From contig JALEJB010000028.1 in the NCBI GenBank assembly GCA_022768825.1, positions 1-52,298 on the forward strand: DNA of 52,298 nucleotides, given 5' to 3'. Positions 25,753 through 34,779 of this stretch are shown one piece after another. The stretch comes from Lachnospiraceae bacterium. GTDB taxonomy: Bacteria; Bacillota; Clostridia; Lachnospirales; Lachnospiraceae. The position numbers and the translations under genes were made by a program. The notes below the pieces were generated by a model. It searched no databases, was not told the origin of the DNA, and saw only the letters and a program-made list of their open reading frames with translations. Every line of letters starts with the position of its first letter. The first letter of the stretch is position 1.

Positions 25753-25785
25753 ACTATACTTCATGCCAATCTTCAGCGAAATTAA
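25753..25785 (-). promoter_or_regulatory. Variant promoter for the Ig-like gene inside the end of the upstream ORF
   Basis: Minus strand TGTTAAT, 22 bases, TATAGT: same 21-base -35/-10 spacer as the shared element but without the TTGTCGG box. The -10 overlaps the stop codon of the 475-residue gene, ~50 bases before the Ig-like ATG. Confidence 0.5.
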
Positions 25786-27181
25786 CATTTATTTCACCAA
25801 TATCACCTTTTATACAATTATAAATTTCTTTCTTTTTTTTAAATCTAAGGGTTTTATGAAATTTTTTTATGTCATGTAACGCATTATCAATATTCTCTAT
25901 ATTAAATTTTAATCTTGTAACTTTTTCATATTCCTCAACATTTCTGAAATATTCTTCTAATTCAGCCAGTTCACCCTGCATTGATCGTTTCATATCCCAA
26001 AGCAATCTATACACCAAATCAAAACAATCAGCATTTATTTTCATAATCTCTTTCTTTTTAACTTCCAAATTTACTTTATCAAGAAAAGAACATATTTGCT
26101 TATAATCATCTGCATATTTTGATTGTATTCTATATTTTAGCTTGTTTATCTCTGCTACATCTCTGTTTGTTTTTAAAGAACACATTAAGGGAATAAATAC
26201 CAAGCCAAACACAAGCATTAAATATATAACCTCCCAGACAGACAGTTCTTTTCGTATAATACCAGTTAGCATATTATCAATATTTTGATTTCTCTTATAT
26301 TTTTCAACAGTATTATTTGTTTCTTTTATCACTACATTTCTTTTTGTTATTTTTTCTATATCTGTATCCAACCAAAAATTCGTATCTAGTTTTGTATAAA
26401 TATATAACGTATCGTAATTTTCATAATACTCAATTTTCTGAACCATCATGTCCGGGTATTTTTTTTCAAACATAAAAAAAGTTATTCCAACAAAAAACAG
26501 AATAAAGATTACCCAACCCACAATAGTCCTTTTTTCTTCTTTTTCTCTTTTTAGAAAATCTTTAAATTTCCCCCTATTGTCATTTTTAGTCAAATAATCT
26601 ATTTTATCTATAAACCAAAACTTGGTATAGACAAGTGGCATGAGGTTCAATATCTGCATACACATTAAAATAATAATGTTTTCTAATTTAAAAACATACA
26701 GATAAAGAATAGAATATAAAACAAGAACCACACCAACTATGATACTGTATAAAATAGCATTTGAATAACCTTTTACTTCCCCTTTTGACCTTTCCCAATC
26801 TTCCTTGAGCATGATCGACAAATAGCCCAACAGTAATTTTTTATTCTGCTCAAATTCTTCTTCGGAATAAGACATTTCAATTTGCTCAATTGCCTTCCAT
26901 ATATGTCCATCCTGTAAATAGTTATTTACATGTGTTCGACCATATGGATTAATATTCATTTCAAGTTGATTCAAATATTGTTCAATATTCTCTTCATTTT
27001 TCCCTTCATATTTACACATCATTATGCAGGAAGCAATATCCCTTATTTTTTCTCTCCAAAGTTTTCTTTCTTCTGTTATGTAATTTAAGGAATTTTTTTT
27101 TCTATTTTTTGCCCAATTTAGCATTAATGTTATAATTCCAACAAATGTTGAAGATCCTAATATTGCAATTATTGTTTCCAT
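25754..27181 (-). CDS. Multi-helix membrane protein of the HD/Hsp90 operon
   Basis: A 475-residue AT-rich gene. Membrane helices are seen near residues 5-22, 145-165, 170-190, 220-240 and 325-345; the segment between the last two is probably outside the membrane, and the C-terminal ~130 residues form a long charged coiled region (ECIDLV... type pattern, many Lys and Glu). No enzyme motif. Third gene after the HD/Hsp90-like ATPase and a 70-residue basic protein, so it may be the membrane partner or effector of that system. Function unknown. Confidence 0.7.
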   Translation of the reverse strand: METIIAILGSSTFVGIITLMLNWAKNRKKNSLNYITEERKLWREKIRDIASCIMMCKYEGKNEENIEQYLNQLEMNINPYGRTHVNNYLQDGHIWKAIEQIEMSYSEEEFEQNKKLLLGYLSIMLKEDWERSKGEVKGYSNAILYSIIVGVVLVLYSILYLYVFKLENIIILMCMQILNLMPLVYTKFWFIDKIDYLTKNDNRGKFKDFLKREKEEKRTIVGWVIFILFFVGITFFMFEKKYPDMMVQKIEYYENYDTLYIYTKLDTNFWLDTDIEKITKRNVVIKETNNTVEKYKRNQNIDNMLTGIIRKELSVWEVIYLMLVFGLVFIPLMCSLKTNRDVAEINKLKYRIQSKYADDYKQICSFLDKVNLEVKKKEIMKINADCFDLVYRLLWDMKRSMQGELAELEEYFRNVEEYEKVTRLKFNIENIDNALHDIKKFHKTLRFKKKKEIYNCIKGDIGEINVNFAEDWHEV

Positions 27182-27238
27182 ATTCCCTCACTTTTCTCTT
27201 AATATTATACTCTACCCACTTCCGCTCTCCCGCGGAAA

Positions 27239-27451
27239 TTAGTTTATCTGGTCTTTTTTTATTAATTCCAAAAGTTTACGTTTAAATGGACTATCTTCTA
27301 ATAATCCTTGAATCAGGAGATAATCAAATTCATATTTATTATGCGAATACAACGCATTCATAAAATTTCCAAAATCAGGTTGACTACATTTTGCAAGGGC
27401 AGGACAACCTTGCACATATACTTTATGACGAAATGCACCACGCTTTGCCAT
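27239..27451 (-). CDS. Small basic protein between ATPase and membrane protein genes
   Basis: A 70-residue protein with a basic N-terminus (MAKRGAFRHKVYVQGCPALAKC) and an amphipathic C-terminal half. It starts nine bases after the stop of the HD/Hsp90 gene, behind a weak AGGG site, consistent with one operon. No known family; it may be an adaptor or regulator. Position supports a real gene more than sequence does. Confidence 0.55.
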   Translation of the reverse strand: MAKRGAFRHKVYVQGCPALAKCSQPDFGNFMNALYSHNKYEFDYLLIQGLLEDSPFKRKLLELIKKDQIN

Positions 27452-27460
27452 AAATTTGCC

Positions 27461-30400
27461 CTATTTTTTATTTCTTTTGGCAATATCATATAATTCCCCT
27501 GTAAATCTTTTATATTCGTTTTCTATTTCTTCCTTTTCCGGTTCACAAAATGAGTGTTCGTATACATGATCTACCAAATTAGCAAATGCTGTACCTGCAC
27601 ATATCTGATCGATAAACGCATCTCTGTTCAAATGTCTGTTCTGTTCCCATTGTTCTATAGTGACCGGCGATATAATATATCCTTTTCCCCGAAAACCATC
27701 TCCATCTACACCAAAAGGGACCACGGTTGTACTTATTTTTTCATAATCTTTTAATCCAATCATAAACCTCCTGATCGCTCCTCTATGAAATGTATAAAAC
27801 TTTTCAGAATTTCTTTTTCTAAATAGGTTACTCAATAGATACTCCTTTGTCGCAGAATCCACAACTTCCGGAAGAACATGTTTCTCTGTGGTAAACGATT
27901 CCAAATAAATCCGATGTTTTTCATCTGGTATAATTATTATGCTATTTTGAGATTCATTTTTAAGCATCTCCGCAAAATTTTTATCAATAATTACCATAGA
28001 AAACGGAATGGTACCTGCTTTTTTGTTTAACAACTGCAATATTAACTCATCGTTTACAATTTCCGAAACCCCGGTATGTGATATATAATCAGAAAGATTC
28101 CATATAACAGCAACCTTCTCCCATTCCTTCATCAGATCTTTAAAGTCTATTTCTTCCTTTGTAAATTCATCATCTGTCTTTTTCTTAAGAACATCTACTT
28201 TAACGCAAATATTCTCAAATATATTTTTAAATTTACGGAGCAATTTTATTTTATTTTCCAATGATGCGATGCACCAATAAGTATATATCTGATTAAGTTC
28301 CTCATCTGTTCCATTTTGAATTTTCGATGATAAAACACTTTCTACATTATCCAGATAAAACTGCGTTGCTGATGTCAGTATTTCTTTTATATCGCTCACT
28401 GCTTCTTTTCTGATTTTTTTACGATCAAGAGTCAAGGTCTTTTTTGTATCCAAACCGTAAAAATCCACAATGTACCTTATTCCATTTTCGAAAAATCTGG
28501 AGTCACTTTTTAGCTCCATTCCCTTAAAATAAATATTATGTCCATAAAATTCATATGATTCTCTCACTTGCATAGATATACGCGTACTCGTCTGATTGTC
28601 CCATACTTCCATTTCGTAATCTGGCAACCATTTATAGCGATATCTGCCATTTGATGAATAGTCTCTTCCGTTTTCAAATTTCTGTGCTTCAATGGTATCT
28701 ACCAGTTCCCCATCAAAATATAGCTTAATCGGGAAAAAAGTACTCTCTATCGTTTCGCGTAATTCATCCCATATTTTATAATACAATACATCGCTTTCCT
28801 TTGAGAACGGATCAAATTTTTTTGTGACATAGTCATAAGTATTTCCGGCATAACTATATCTAAAATCCGTATCCCGTAAAATTGAAATATGAATTTCCGT
28901 CCCCTGTTCTTTTAGTTCGTTGGACTTAGTAACCTGTACGTATCCATTTTTTCTCCGCGATGTCACTTTCGCATGTATTTCCTCTGCCCCGGATGCTTTT
29001 GAATATATCTCGAATTCGTCCGCAATCAGAAATATAGACTGCAATCCAATTCCAAACCCAGCCGTCGGCCGCAGCCACTGTGGCATACTATTAATCTCCT
29101 CATTTCTCTGTTTGTCCCCTGCATAGCTAATGCCAACATTACAAATCTTTTTTAGCTGCTCCGCCGACAGACCCGTCCCATTATCTCTAATAATAATCTT
29201 TATATGGTCAGCATCTTCATTACACAGTTTTATGTCAACCCCATAATTATTAAATACCGCATCACTGATTTCAAATGGTCGCAGCTCCTCTTTTTTACAT
29301 TTTTCCTCAACCCAACTCCGATATCTGTTCTCTGAAATATCTCTCCACATTTGGATTTTACACGCATCCAATGCATTTTGAACTACTTCCCGCAAAAAAA
29401 CAAACTGGTCTTCATATATATTCGCACCCTCTATCACTTCAAATGCTTTTTCAGGCGAAATTGAAAACCTCAAATCTGAGAGTCCTTGGATATCAGGTAC
29501 TCCATTCAACAGTAATTCACATTTTCCGAGCCTTGGTGCACTTCCTTTTATGTTGTCCGGCATTATATTTTTCCAGTTAAGTGCCCAAAACTCTATTTCC
29601 TCTTTCAGCCATGTCAAAAACACACGTGTCTCACGATATACTTCAGGCTTACCGCAATCTGCCCGATACTCAATCACATCCGGTGTGATCAAAATATGTC
29701 TTGTCGACATATGTTTTTCCCAATGATTTTTTGATGACTGCGGGATTGTTCCGAATACCAACTCATTCGTCGAATTAAAACGATTGTTATCTGCATCCAA
29801 CAAATCTCCCATTCTCAACATCAATGCCAAAAATCTCGGATGCGCATAATCTGAATTAAACCCATTTGTCTGATAATCCAAAGCTAAGATTTTTTCTCTT
29901 GGCTCAGTGTGCAAATATGCAATATCTGCCAAAAGTCTGATCAAGCGTTGTGGAATCAATCCATTAAATCCAAGATCAATATGAAAACGGTCTCCCATAT
30001 CTTTCATATAAGAACTTGAATCCTCTGCATGTCTTCTTCTGTAATAATCGGCAATTAAAACCGTCACAGCATATCTCACACGCACCGGCCATGATAACAC
30101 CGGCTCTTCTTTATCCCATTTCTCTATAAAGGAATTAATAAATTTGGCATTTTGCGCCAATTCATCGTCACTAGACTTTTCCGTCTCGGATAGATAATCC
30201 TGAAATTCCTTTGACTCCCAGTTTTCCTCGATTCTCTTACATTCTATTACCATACCAATATCATGAAGATACGCAGCATGCAACAAGAGCCATGTATCTG
30301 TCGGTGATAATACTCTAATTGCATCTTCTCCCAGCAACATCTCAATATTTGTTATAATTGCCTCACAATGCGAACTATCGTGTTTTGTATAGTGCGGATA

Positions 30401-30550
30401 ATTCATCACTATAGTAGACAATGCATCCTGGCACATTTTCTTATTGATATTCCAGACAGACAACAAATTGACATATGTATCATTGTTATTACATATATCC
30501 TCTAAATGTTTCTCCAATTTATACGGTAATACAAAATCAATGCTCTGCAT
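27461..30550 (-). CDS. HD-domain plus Hsp90-like GHKL ATPase fusion
   Basis: A 1029-residue protein. Residues ~40-330 carry an HD-type domain (KHDSSHC, HAAYLHDIGM with His96-Asp97, MLRMGDLLDAD); ~370-540 carry an Hsp90-like ATPase: N-box REVVQNALDACK (388-398), DNGTG (456-460) and GFGIGLQS (498-505); then a long middle/C-terminal region to 1029. I know related HD-plus-Hsp90 proteins (sometimes called HD-CE) from predicted conflict systems, where the ATPase senses and the HD domain may act on nucleotides. AAGGAG precedes the ATG. It heads a three-gene operon behind a shared promoter element. Confidence 0.85.
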   Translation of the reverse strand: MQSIDFVLPYKLEKHLEDICNNNDTYVNLLSVWNINKKMCQDALSTIVMNYPHYTKHDSSHCEAIITNIEMLLGEDAIRVLSPTDTWLLLHAAYLHDIGMVIECKRIEENWESKEFQDYLSETEKSSDDELAQNAKFINSFIEKWDKEEPVLSWPVRVRYAVTVLIADYYRRRHAEDSSSYMKDMGDRFHIDLGFNGLIPQRLIRLLADIAYLHTEPREKILALDYQTNGFNSDYAHPRFLALMLRMGDLLDADNNRFNSTNELVFGTIPQSSKNHWEKHMSTRHILITPDVIEYRADCGKPEVYRETRVFLTWLKEEIEFWALNWKNIMPDNIKGSAPRLGKCELLLNGVPDIQGLSDLRFSISPEKAFEVIEGANIYEDQFVFLREVVQNALDACKIQMWRDISENRYRSWVEEKCKKEELRPFEISDAVFNNYGVDIKLCNEDADHIKIIIRDNGTGLSAEQLKKICNVGISYAGDKQRNEEINSMPQWLRPTAGFGIGLQSIFLIADEFEIYSKASGAEEIHAKVTSRRKNGYVQVTKSNELKEQGTEIHISILRDTDFRYSYAGNTYDYVTKKFDPFSKESDVLYYKIWDELRETIESTFFPIKLYFDGELVDTIEAQKFENGRDYSSNGRYRYKWLPDYEMEVWDNQTSTRISMQVRESYEFYGHNIYFKGMELKSDSRFFENGIRYIVDFYGLDTKKTLTLDRKKIRKEAVSDIKEILTSATQFYLDNVESVLSSKIQNGTDEELNQIYTYWCIASLENKIKLLRKFKNIFENICVKVDVLKKKTDDEFTKEEIDFKDLMKEWEKVAVIWNLSDYISHTGVSEIVNDELILQLLNKKAGTIPFSMVIIDKNFAEMLKNESQNSIIIIPDEKHRIYLESFTTEKHVLPEVVDSATKEYLLSNLFRKRNSEKFYTFHRGAIRRFMIGLKDYEKISTTVVPFGVDGDGFRGKGYIISPVTIEQWEQNRHLNRDAFIDQICAGTAFANLVDHVYEHSFCEPEKEEIENEYKRFTGELYDIAKRNKK

Positions 30551-30586
30551 ATTCTCTCTCCTTCAGCAATCGCTTATTCTATAAAA

Positions 30587-30694
30587 TCAGCCATCTTTAT
30601 AAGTGCAGATCATGCGGTTGTCCTTCTCGCAGATCCAAATCTCAATCGGTGCAACTTTAAGAATTGCGGGGGTATAATTATTTATCACCATCAT
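30587..30694 (-). CDS. Possible 35-residue leader ORF of the HD/Hsp90 operon
   Basis: Opens 12 bases after the TATAGT -10 and reads MMVINNYTPAILKV ... MICTYKDG. There is no ribosome site, so translation would be leaderless. It may be chance in a 35-codon frame. Confidence 0.22.
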   Translation of the reverse strand: MMVINNYTPAILKVAPIEIWICEKDNRMICTYKDG

Positions 30695-30705
30695 TGTTTA
30701 TTTAC

Positions 30706-30757
30706 ACTATACACCCTCCCGCCCTCCCACGATACCAACATTTTCCGACAATTTTCG
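30706..30757 (-). promoter_or_regulatory. Shared promoter element, copy at the HD/Hsp90 operon
   Basis: Minus strand CGAAAATTGTCGG, four bases, TGTTGGT, 22 bases, TATAGT. Box-to--10 distance 40; TTGGTA-N21-TATAGT. Confidence 0.7.
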
Positions 30758-30780
30758 ACGCCTCCAACAGAGTGCAAACA

Positions 30781-30830
30781 AATAGACACCTATGATCAGA
30801 CCTCAAAAACAGGTCACCATAGGTGTCTAT
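30781..30830. repeat. Dispersed hairpin repeat, copy 2
   Basis: Same structure as copy 1: AATAGACACCTAT outer stem, inner GACCT/AGGTC, loop with CAAAAA. Differences fall at only a few positions near the inner stem. It follows the HigA-type gene by 70 bases. Confidence 0.7.
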
Positions 30831-30900
30831 ACAATTCACAATACTTCTCTTCCTTCCAGATAGACAACCCTAGTCACACTGGCTTCGGACTGTCTTCCAA

Positions 30901-31992
30901 CTATATCAGTTCCAAATTCAAATCATCAAAATCAATTTTTACCTTCAATTGATTAAACATATTTCTTTCAATAATGCCATCATGCTGTAACCGAGCAACA
31001 ACTATTCCGGGATGCACCTTCATTCTTTTTGCAAAGATTCTTATTTTTCCCTCTGTTATATCTGTTGTGTTCTGAACGAACATGTTCCAATCATCTTGAT
31101 TAATAAAGAAGTCTCTCGCATACTGATTTGCCTCTTGCTCGCTTCTATTCATATCATCCGCATCTTCATAAGATACAATCAAAGATTTTTGTTCATAATG
31201 CAAAACAAGATGTCCCAATTCATGCGCCAAAGCAAACCACACATGATCATGTGTCTTAAACCGCCCACTTAAATAAATTGCCGGATGGCCTTTATATGTT
31301 GTCAGTGCCCCCCGAACCTTACTATTTTTTACCGGTTTTTGAACTACCAGATACACGCCTTGTTCATTACATAGTTTTCTACAATTCTTTGTTAATGATG
31401 ATAAATCCGCGCTTCTCGCTAATGTTCTTATCAATGGCAATATCGTCTTAAACTTTGTCGGGGAGTACTCCACATCAGTAAGGTCATCATTTTGAATATC
31501 AATTTCTTCCTCACACAATCCCAACCATACCGCAATTGCTTCTTTCCTACCGCCATCTTCCATAAAATTCACCAGTAAATTATCATATGTTGAATCAAAA
31601 TTTTCAAAACTGGAAATTTTTAAGATTCGAAGCATTTCTTTCGCCTGTGTCAATATATCATACTGGCATCCTTCAAACACTTCTTGAAAACAAAAACGCT
31701 CCGAGAGCTCTTGCAGATTCATTTTAGCAAGCATCTCATCATTCTTCTGTCGTGTCAGATATTCTCTATATTTACTTTCATATTTCAATAAATAATCCGC
31801 TTTCAAATTAGGAACAACAGTCTCCAATCTTATTGCAACATCTTCTGTCAAACGACTCTTCGCTGTCATTAATTTGGATATCTGTTTTTCGCTCATTCCC
31901 AAACGATACGATAATTCTTTTTGTGTAATATCATACTCATCTAAGTATTCTTTAATTACGGAGCCAACAGGTACAATAAATTCTTTTCCCAT
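30901..31992 (-). CDS. HigA-type antitoxin: Xre HTH fused to ImmA/IrrE metallopeptidase
   Basis: A 363-residue protein. Residues ~12-60 are a lambda-repressor-like HTH (TQKELSYRLGMSEKQISKLM). Residues ~200-320 are a zinc peptidase of the ImmA/IrrE family with HELGH (257-261) and the downstream Glu in SEQEANQYARDF. Such fusions act as antitoxins and repressors and may be controlled by cleavage. GAGGTGAG precedes the ATG. The HigB-like toxin gene lies 56 bases upstream on the same strand, the usual toxin-first order for higBA. Confidence 0.88.
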   Translation of the reverse strand: MGKEFIVPVGSVIKEYLDEYDITQKELSYRLGMSEKQISKLMTAKSRLTEDVAIRLETVVPNLKADYLLKYESKYREYLTRQKNDEMLAKMNLQELSERFCFQEVFEGCQYDILTQAKEMLRILKISSFENFDSTYDNLLVNFMEDGGRKEAIAVWLGLCEEEIDIQNDDLTDVEYSPTKFKTILPLIRTLARSADLSSLTKNCRKLCNEQGVYLVVQKPVKNSKVRGALTTYKGHPAIYLSGRFKTHDHVWFALAHELGHLVLHYEQKSLIVSYEDADDMNRSEQEANQYARDFFINQDDWNMFVQNTTDITEGKIRIFAKRMKVHPGIVVARLQHDGIIERNMFNQLKVKIDFDDLNLELI

Positions 31993-32048
31993 GTTCTCAC
32001 CTCAATAAGTCTATTTAAATAATTAATATTACCACTATTAACTGTATG

Positions 32049-32363
32049 CTAGTGGTAATCCTCAATACTAATAATTTTGACCTCACGAATGCTAGTTACA
32101 TCGTTTACATCATATTCTCCAATGGGTTCCAAAATCATACGATAATTTTTCGACACATTTAGACCCCAACAATTCTGATAATCTCCGCTCAGTTTATGTC
32201 TCCTTGGGGGCGGTGTCTGGGGGATATCAGAAAGATTATCTGCTACACGTAATTCGGAAAGTCGAACTGCTAATGAATTTGCTATTTTTCCATAATACTT
32301 CTTAATTAAGCGTTCACTCGTAAAAATCTTTTTGTCTTTTTCAGTGGCATAATGGATTTCCAT
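32049..32363 (-). CDS. HigB/RelE-like toxin
   Basis: A 104-residue protein starting MEIHYATEKDKKIF at 32363 behind a strong AGGAGGAGG; the longer open frame upstream lies in the promoter. The pattern LAVRLSELRVADNLSDIP ... RRHKLSGDYQNCWGLNVSKN YRMILEP matches HigB/RelE-type ribosome-dependent mRNA interferases, with basic residues before a C-terminal beta strand. Forms a toxin-antitoxin operon with the Xre/ImmA gene. Confidence 0.83.
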   Translation of the reverse strand: MEIHYATEKDKKIFTSERLIKKYYGKIANSLAVRLSELRVADNLSDIPQTPPPRRHKLSGDYQNCWGLNVSKNYRMILEPIGEYDVNDVTSIREVKIISIEDYH

Positions 32364-32391
32364 CCGCACCTCCTCCTCTCTCAGTAAAAAC

Positions 32392-32420
32392 ATCTTATCA
32401 CAATTAACCTCTCGGGTCAA
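32392..32420 (-). promoter_or_regulatory. Promoter of the toxin-antitoxin operon
   Basis: Minus strand TTGACC-N17-TAAGAT, 28 bases before the toxin ATG. Confidence 0.65.
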
Positions 32421-32429
32421 TTTATTTTT

Positions 32430-32452
32430 CATTTCTTTTTCCAAAAGAAATG
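32430..32452. promoter_or_regulatory. Palindromic operator candidate between divergent genes
   Basis: CATTTCTTTT-TCC-AAAAGAAATG, a perfect ten-base inverted repeat. It lies ten bases upstream of the toxin operon -35 and ends one base before the -10 of the sce7726 gene. The Xre-type antitoxin is the natural candidate to bind it. Confidence 0.5.
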
Positions 32453-32453
32453 C

Positions 32454-32459
32454 TATAAT
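32454..32459 (+). promoter_or_regulatory. -10 box for the sce7726-family gene
   Basis: Perfect TATAAT 41 bases before the ATG; the -35 position falls inside the palindrome. Confidence 0.5.
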
Positions 32460-32500
32460 TATATTGATTCATAAAAATAAAGGGGAATTGATTAAGAAAA

Positions 32501-33322
32501 ATGTCAACTTACACACAGGCAATATCTGATATAAAAATTTCATTTTCAGAAGCCCAAGCGCTGGATGCCCTGTATTCACCATTAAATACAAACGAAACAC
32601 TTTATCAAAATTTAAAAAAAATAGTTTCCACTACCGGGATCAACACTTTGCTTGAAACGTTTCCTCGAGAAATATTTACTCATCTTCTATACAGTTATTA
32701 TCCAAATGAGACTGCCATTAAAGCTGCCTTTAGCCAGCAATTTTTTTTTCAATCAAAAAATCATGTGGTAATTTATGAATTGAATGCCGCCAGTAGCCGC
32801 TTAGATATGTGCAAAATAAATGGCAGTAGCATCGCATACGAAATTAAAACTGAATTGGATAATTTCCAGCGGTTGCCAAAACAATTAGACGATTATAGCA
32901 AACTATTTGATAAGCTATATCTAATCTGTCCAAAATCCCGACTAGATGATGCATTAAAATATCTTCCGGATCATGTTGGGATATATCTCTATAAGAAAAA
33001 TTCACGCAACAATTACTGTTTTACCTTGTATCGAAAAGCTGCGATAAATCAATCTCTGGACGCACGTATGCAATTGATGTGTTTGGAAAAGTCTGCATTA
33101 CAACAATGTTGTTCCCCTTCTTCTGCAAATAAAGAAGAAATGGTTGAACAGATTCTCCAAAAATACAATGGCATGACCATTAACAAACTATTTAAACAGA
33201 GTATTAAAAACAAATACTTAGAAAACTGGTCATTTGTCTATGAGAATCAGGAACGAATATTACCATTGGACTATCAATGGTTTTTTCAAAACAAAATGGC
33301 TCCGGAGCTTATTTATCATTAA
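32501..33322 (+). CDS. sce7726-family protein, PD-(D/E)XK-like
   Basis: A 273-residue protein. YYPNETAIKAAF (~67-78), SRLDMCKINGSSIAYEIKTE (~99-118) and LDNFQRLPKQLDDY match the sce7726 family. Asp102 and Glu114-x-Lys116 fit a PD-(D/E)XK nuclease core. The family often sits beside sce7725/beta-family genes in defence islands, as here, where the partner converges with a 17-base gap. The only accessory gene on the plus strand between 22 and 43 kb. AAAGGGG precedes the ATG. Confidence 0.8.
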   Translation: MSTYTQAISDIKISFSEAQALDALYSPLNTNETLYQNLKKIVSTTGINTLLETFPREIFTHLLYSYYPNETAIKAAFSQQFFFQSKNHVVIYELNAASSRLDMCKINGSSIAYEIKTELDNFQRLPKQLDDYSKLFDKLYLICPKSRLDDALKYLPDHVGIYLYKKNSRNNYCFTLYRKAAINQSLDARMQLMCLEKSALQQCCSPSSANKEEMVEQILQKYNGMTINKLFKQSIKNKYLENWSFVYENQERILPLDYQWFFQNKMAPELIYH

Positions 33323-33339
33323 GCTCCGCAGCCATCATT

Positions 33340-34452
33340 TTATATAAACTTGTATATCTGATGAATATACCGATCCATACATATGCGATTCCATGCCGCC
33401 CATGATTTCACTTTTTCTATATTTTGATGAATGATCTCATAGGCAATGCAATCCCTGTCAGGATTTAATCTTTTCTCCGCATCAAGAACCTGATCTCTCA
33501 CGTTGTCATATCCTAAATGCCCATTATTTCCTTGATTTTTAAATACTTCAAACCCATTCACATCATATCGGTACATAAGCGCAATCGCATGTCCAACATT
33601 GCCAAGACCATGTTGACGTTGAGGTAACTTATTACAATATCCCGCATAATCACCATATCCGTCCAGATCATATCCCAAATATGTATCTCTCGCACTATTA
33701 TCGATCAGCTCTGTGATACCCGCCTCCTCAAACTGCGCCGTTGTCACCTTGGAACTGCGAGGCGAATTCAACACAATTTTCTTAGCCTTACAAATAGAAT
33801 TTCCTAATGCTGATAATTCCATAAAATGCGGCTCCAGTTCCTCCTCTCCTACATCCATCATGACAAAATCATTCTCGTCAAGTTCAGTCTCACAAATCAC
33901 ACGATAAGGAGTGAACAAATCATGTGTAATTCGAATTGCCAGATTTTTTCCTGCTTTTTTGATTTTTCGTATGATATCGCAAAGCGTATCCTTCTCCAAT
34001 TCAAAATGATCCTTAATGGAGATAACCGGCATAATATGATCGTATTTATTTGTTTCCATTACTCTTTGAACATATAAATTCATATCTCTGCTCAAAAGAA
34101 GTGAAAGCTTAATTTTCGACATATCAATCGAGTTTTTTTCATACTCTCCCTCGTCAAATCTGTAAAAGTCGACAAACACATTTTTATCTTTCACACGATC
34201 TGCAATCTCTTCCAATGTGCAATTTTCGTCAGGAAGAGGCTCACGTGTCACTTTTTTATAATATTTTTTTCCAGTGCTGTACTGACTCAATTCCCTTTTT
34301 ATCGAACCATCTTCCTCATACTCATAAAACGTCGGAAACGAATCCTGGATAATTTCTATCAACGGAATGATCTGATCCGATATACAATCATGTACATCCG
34401 CTAAAACCTTCTTTTCTTCCTGACGATATTTTAACACCGGCACGTAAATCAT
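33340..34452 (-). CDS. Beta-family (sce7725-like) protein
   Basis: A 370-residue protein beginning MIYVPVLKYRQEEKKVLADV and IIPLIEI, the signature of the beta protein/sce7725 family. Conserved stretches are VFVDFYRFD, MPVISIKDHFE, RITHDLF and LGYDLDGYGDYAGY. The biochemical role is unknown; it is paired with sce7726 in many genomes. GGGAGG lies 11 bases before the ATG. Confidence 0.8.
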   Translation of the reverse strand: MIYVPVLKYRQEEKKVLADVHDCISDQIIPLIEIIQDSFPTFYEYEEDGSIKRELSQYSTGKKYYKKVTREPLPDENCTLEEIADRVKDKNVFVDFYRFDEGEYEKNSIDMSKIKLSLLLSRDMNLYVQRVMETNKYDHIMPVISIKDHFELEKDTLCDIIRKIKKAGKNLAIRITHDLFTPYRVICETELDENDFVMMDVGEEELEPHFMELSALGNSICKAKKIVLNSPRSSKVTTAQFEEAGITELIDNSARDTYLGYDLDGYGDYAGYCNKLPQRQHGLGNVGHAIALMYRYDVNGFEVFKNQGNNGHLGYDNVRDQVLDAEKRLNPDRDCIAYEIIHQNIEKVKSWAAWNRICMDRYIHQIYKFI

Positions 34453-34485
34453 GGTTTTCTTTCCTCCCTATATAGTCAAGTCTTT

Positions 34486-34779
34486 TTTCCTTATTTTTCA
34501 AGGAATTTTCAGTTACATATCTCAGACGAACGAGCCAAAGTCATGGATACTTCTCTGCATCTGGTGCCAAACATAGTGGTTTTGGGTATACAAAGTAAAA
34601 CGTCGTATTTTTCGCTTTACATGGCCTTGTGTATCCCCTTCCCTCTATGGCCGTCAACCTCCCATGTCTAACAGGATCTTTGGTTTGCGCCCTAACTTCC
34701 TTCGTTTGGCATATCCATAACCCGGGGGTCAGCTCAGCTCCTCTACAGGGTCACGCCCCACGGAAAATATTCCTGCCGA
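34486..34779 (-). other. Non-coding flank of the IS110 remnant
   Basis: About 290 bases without a credible gene. GC-richer than its surroundings and directly abutting the transposase fragment, it probably belongs to the IS110 element; non-coding ends of such elements can encode a bridge RNA. I cannot define an RNA boundary from reading alone. Confidence 0.3.

Noticed and set aside
34453-34500. TTGAAA-N21-TATATA upstream of the beta-family gene as another member of the promoter class
   Set aside because: The -10 abuts the ribosome site, leaving no room for a transcript start, and there is no TTGTCG box.
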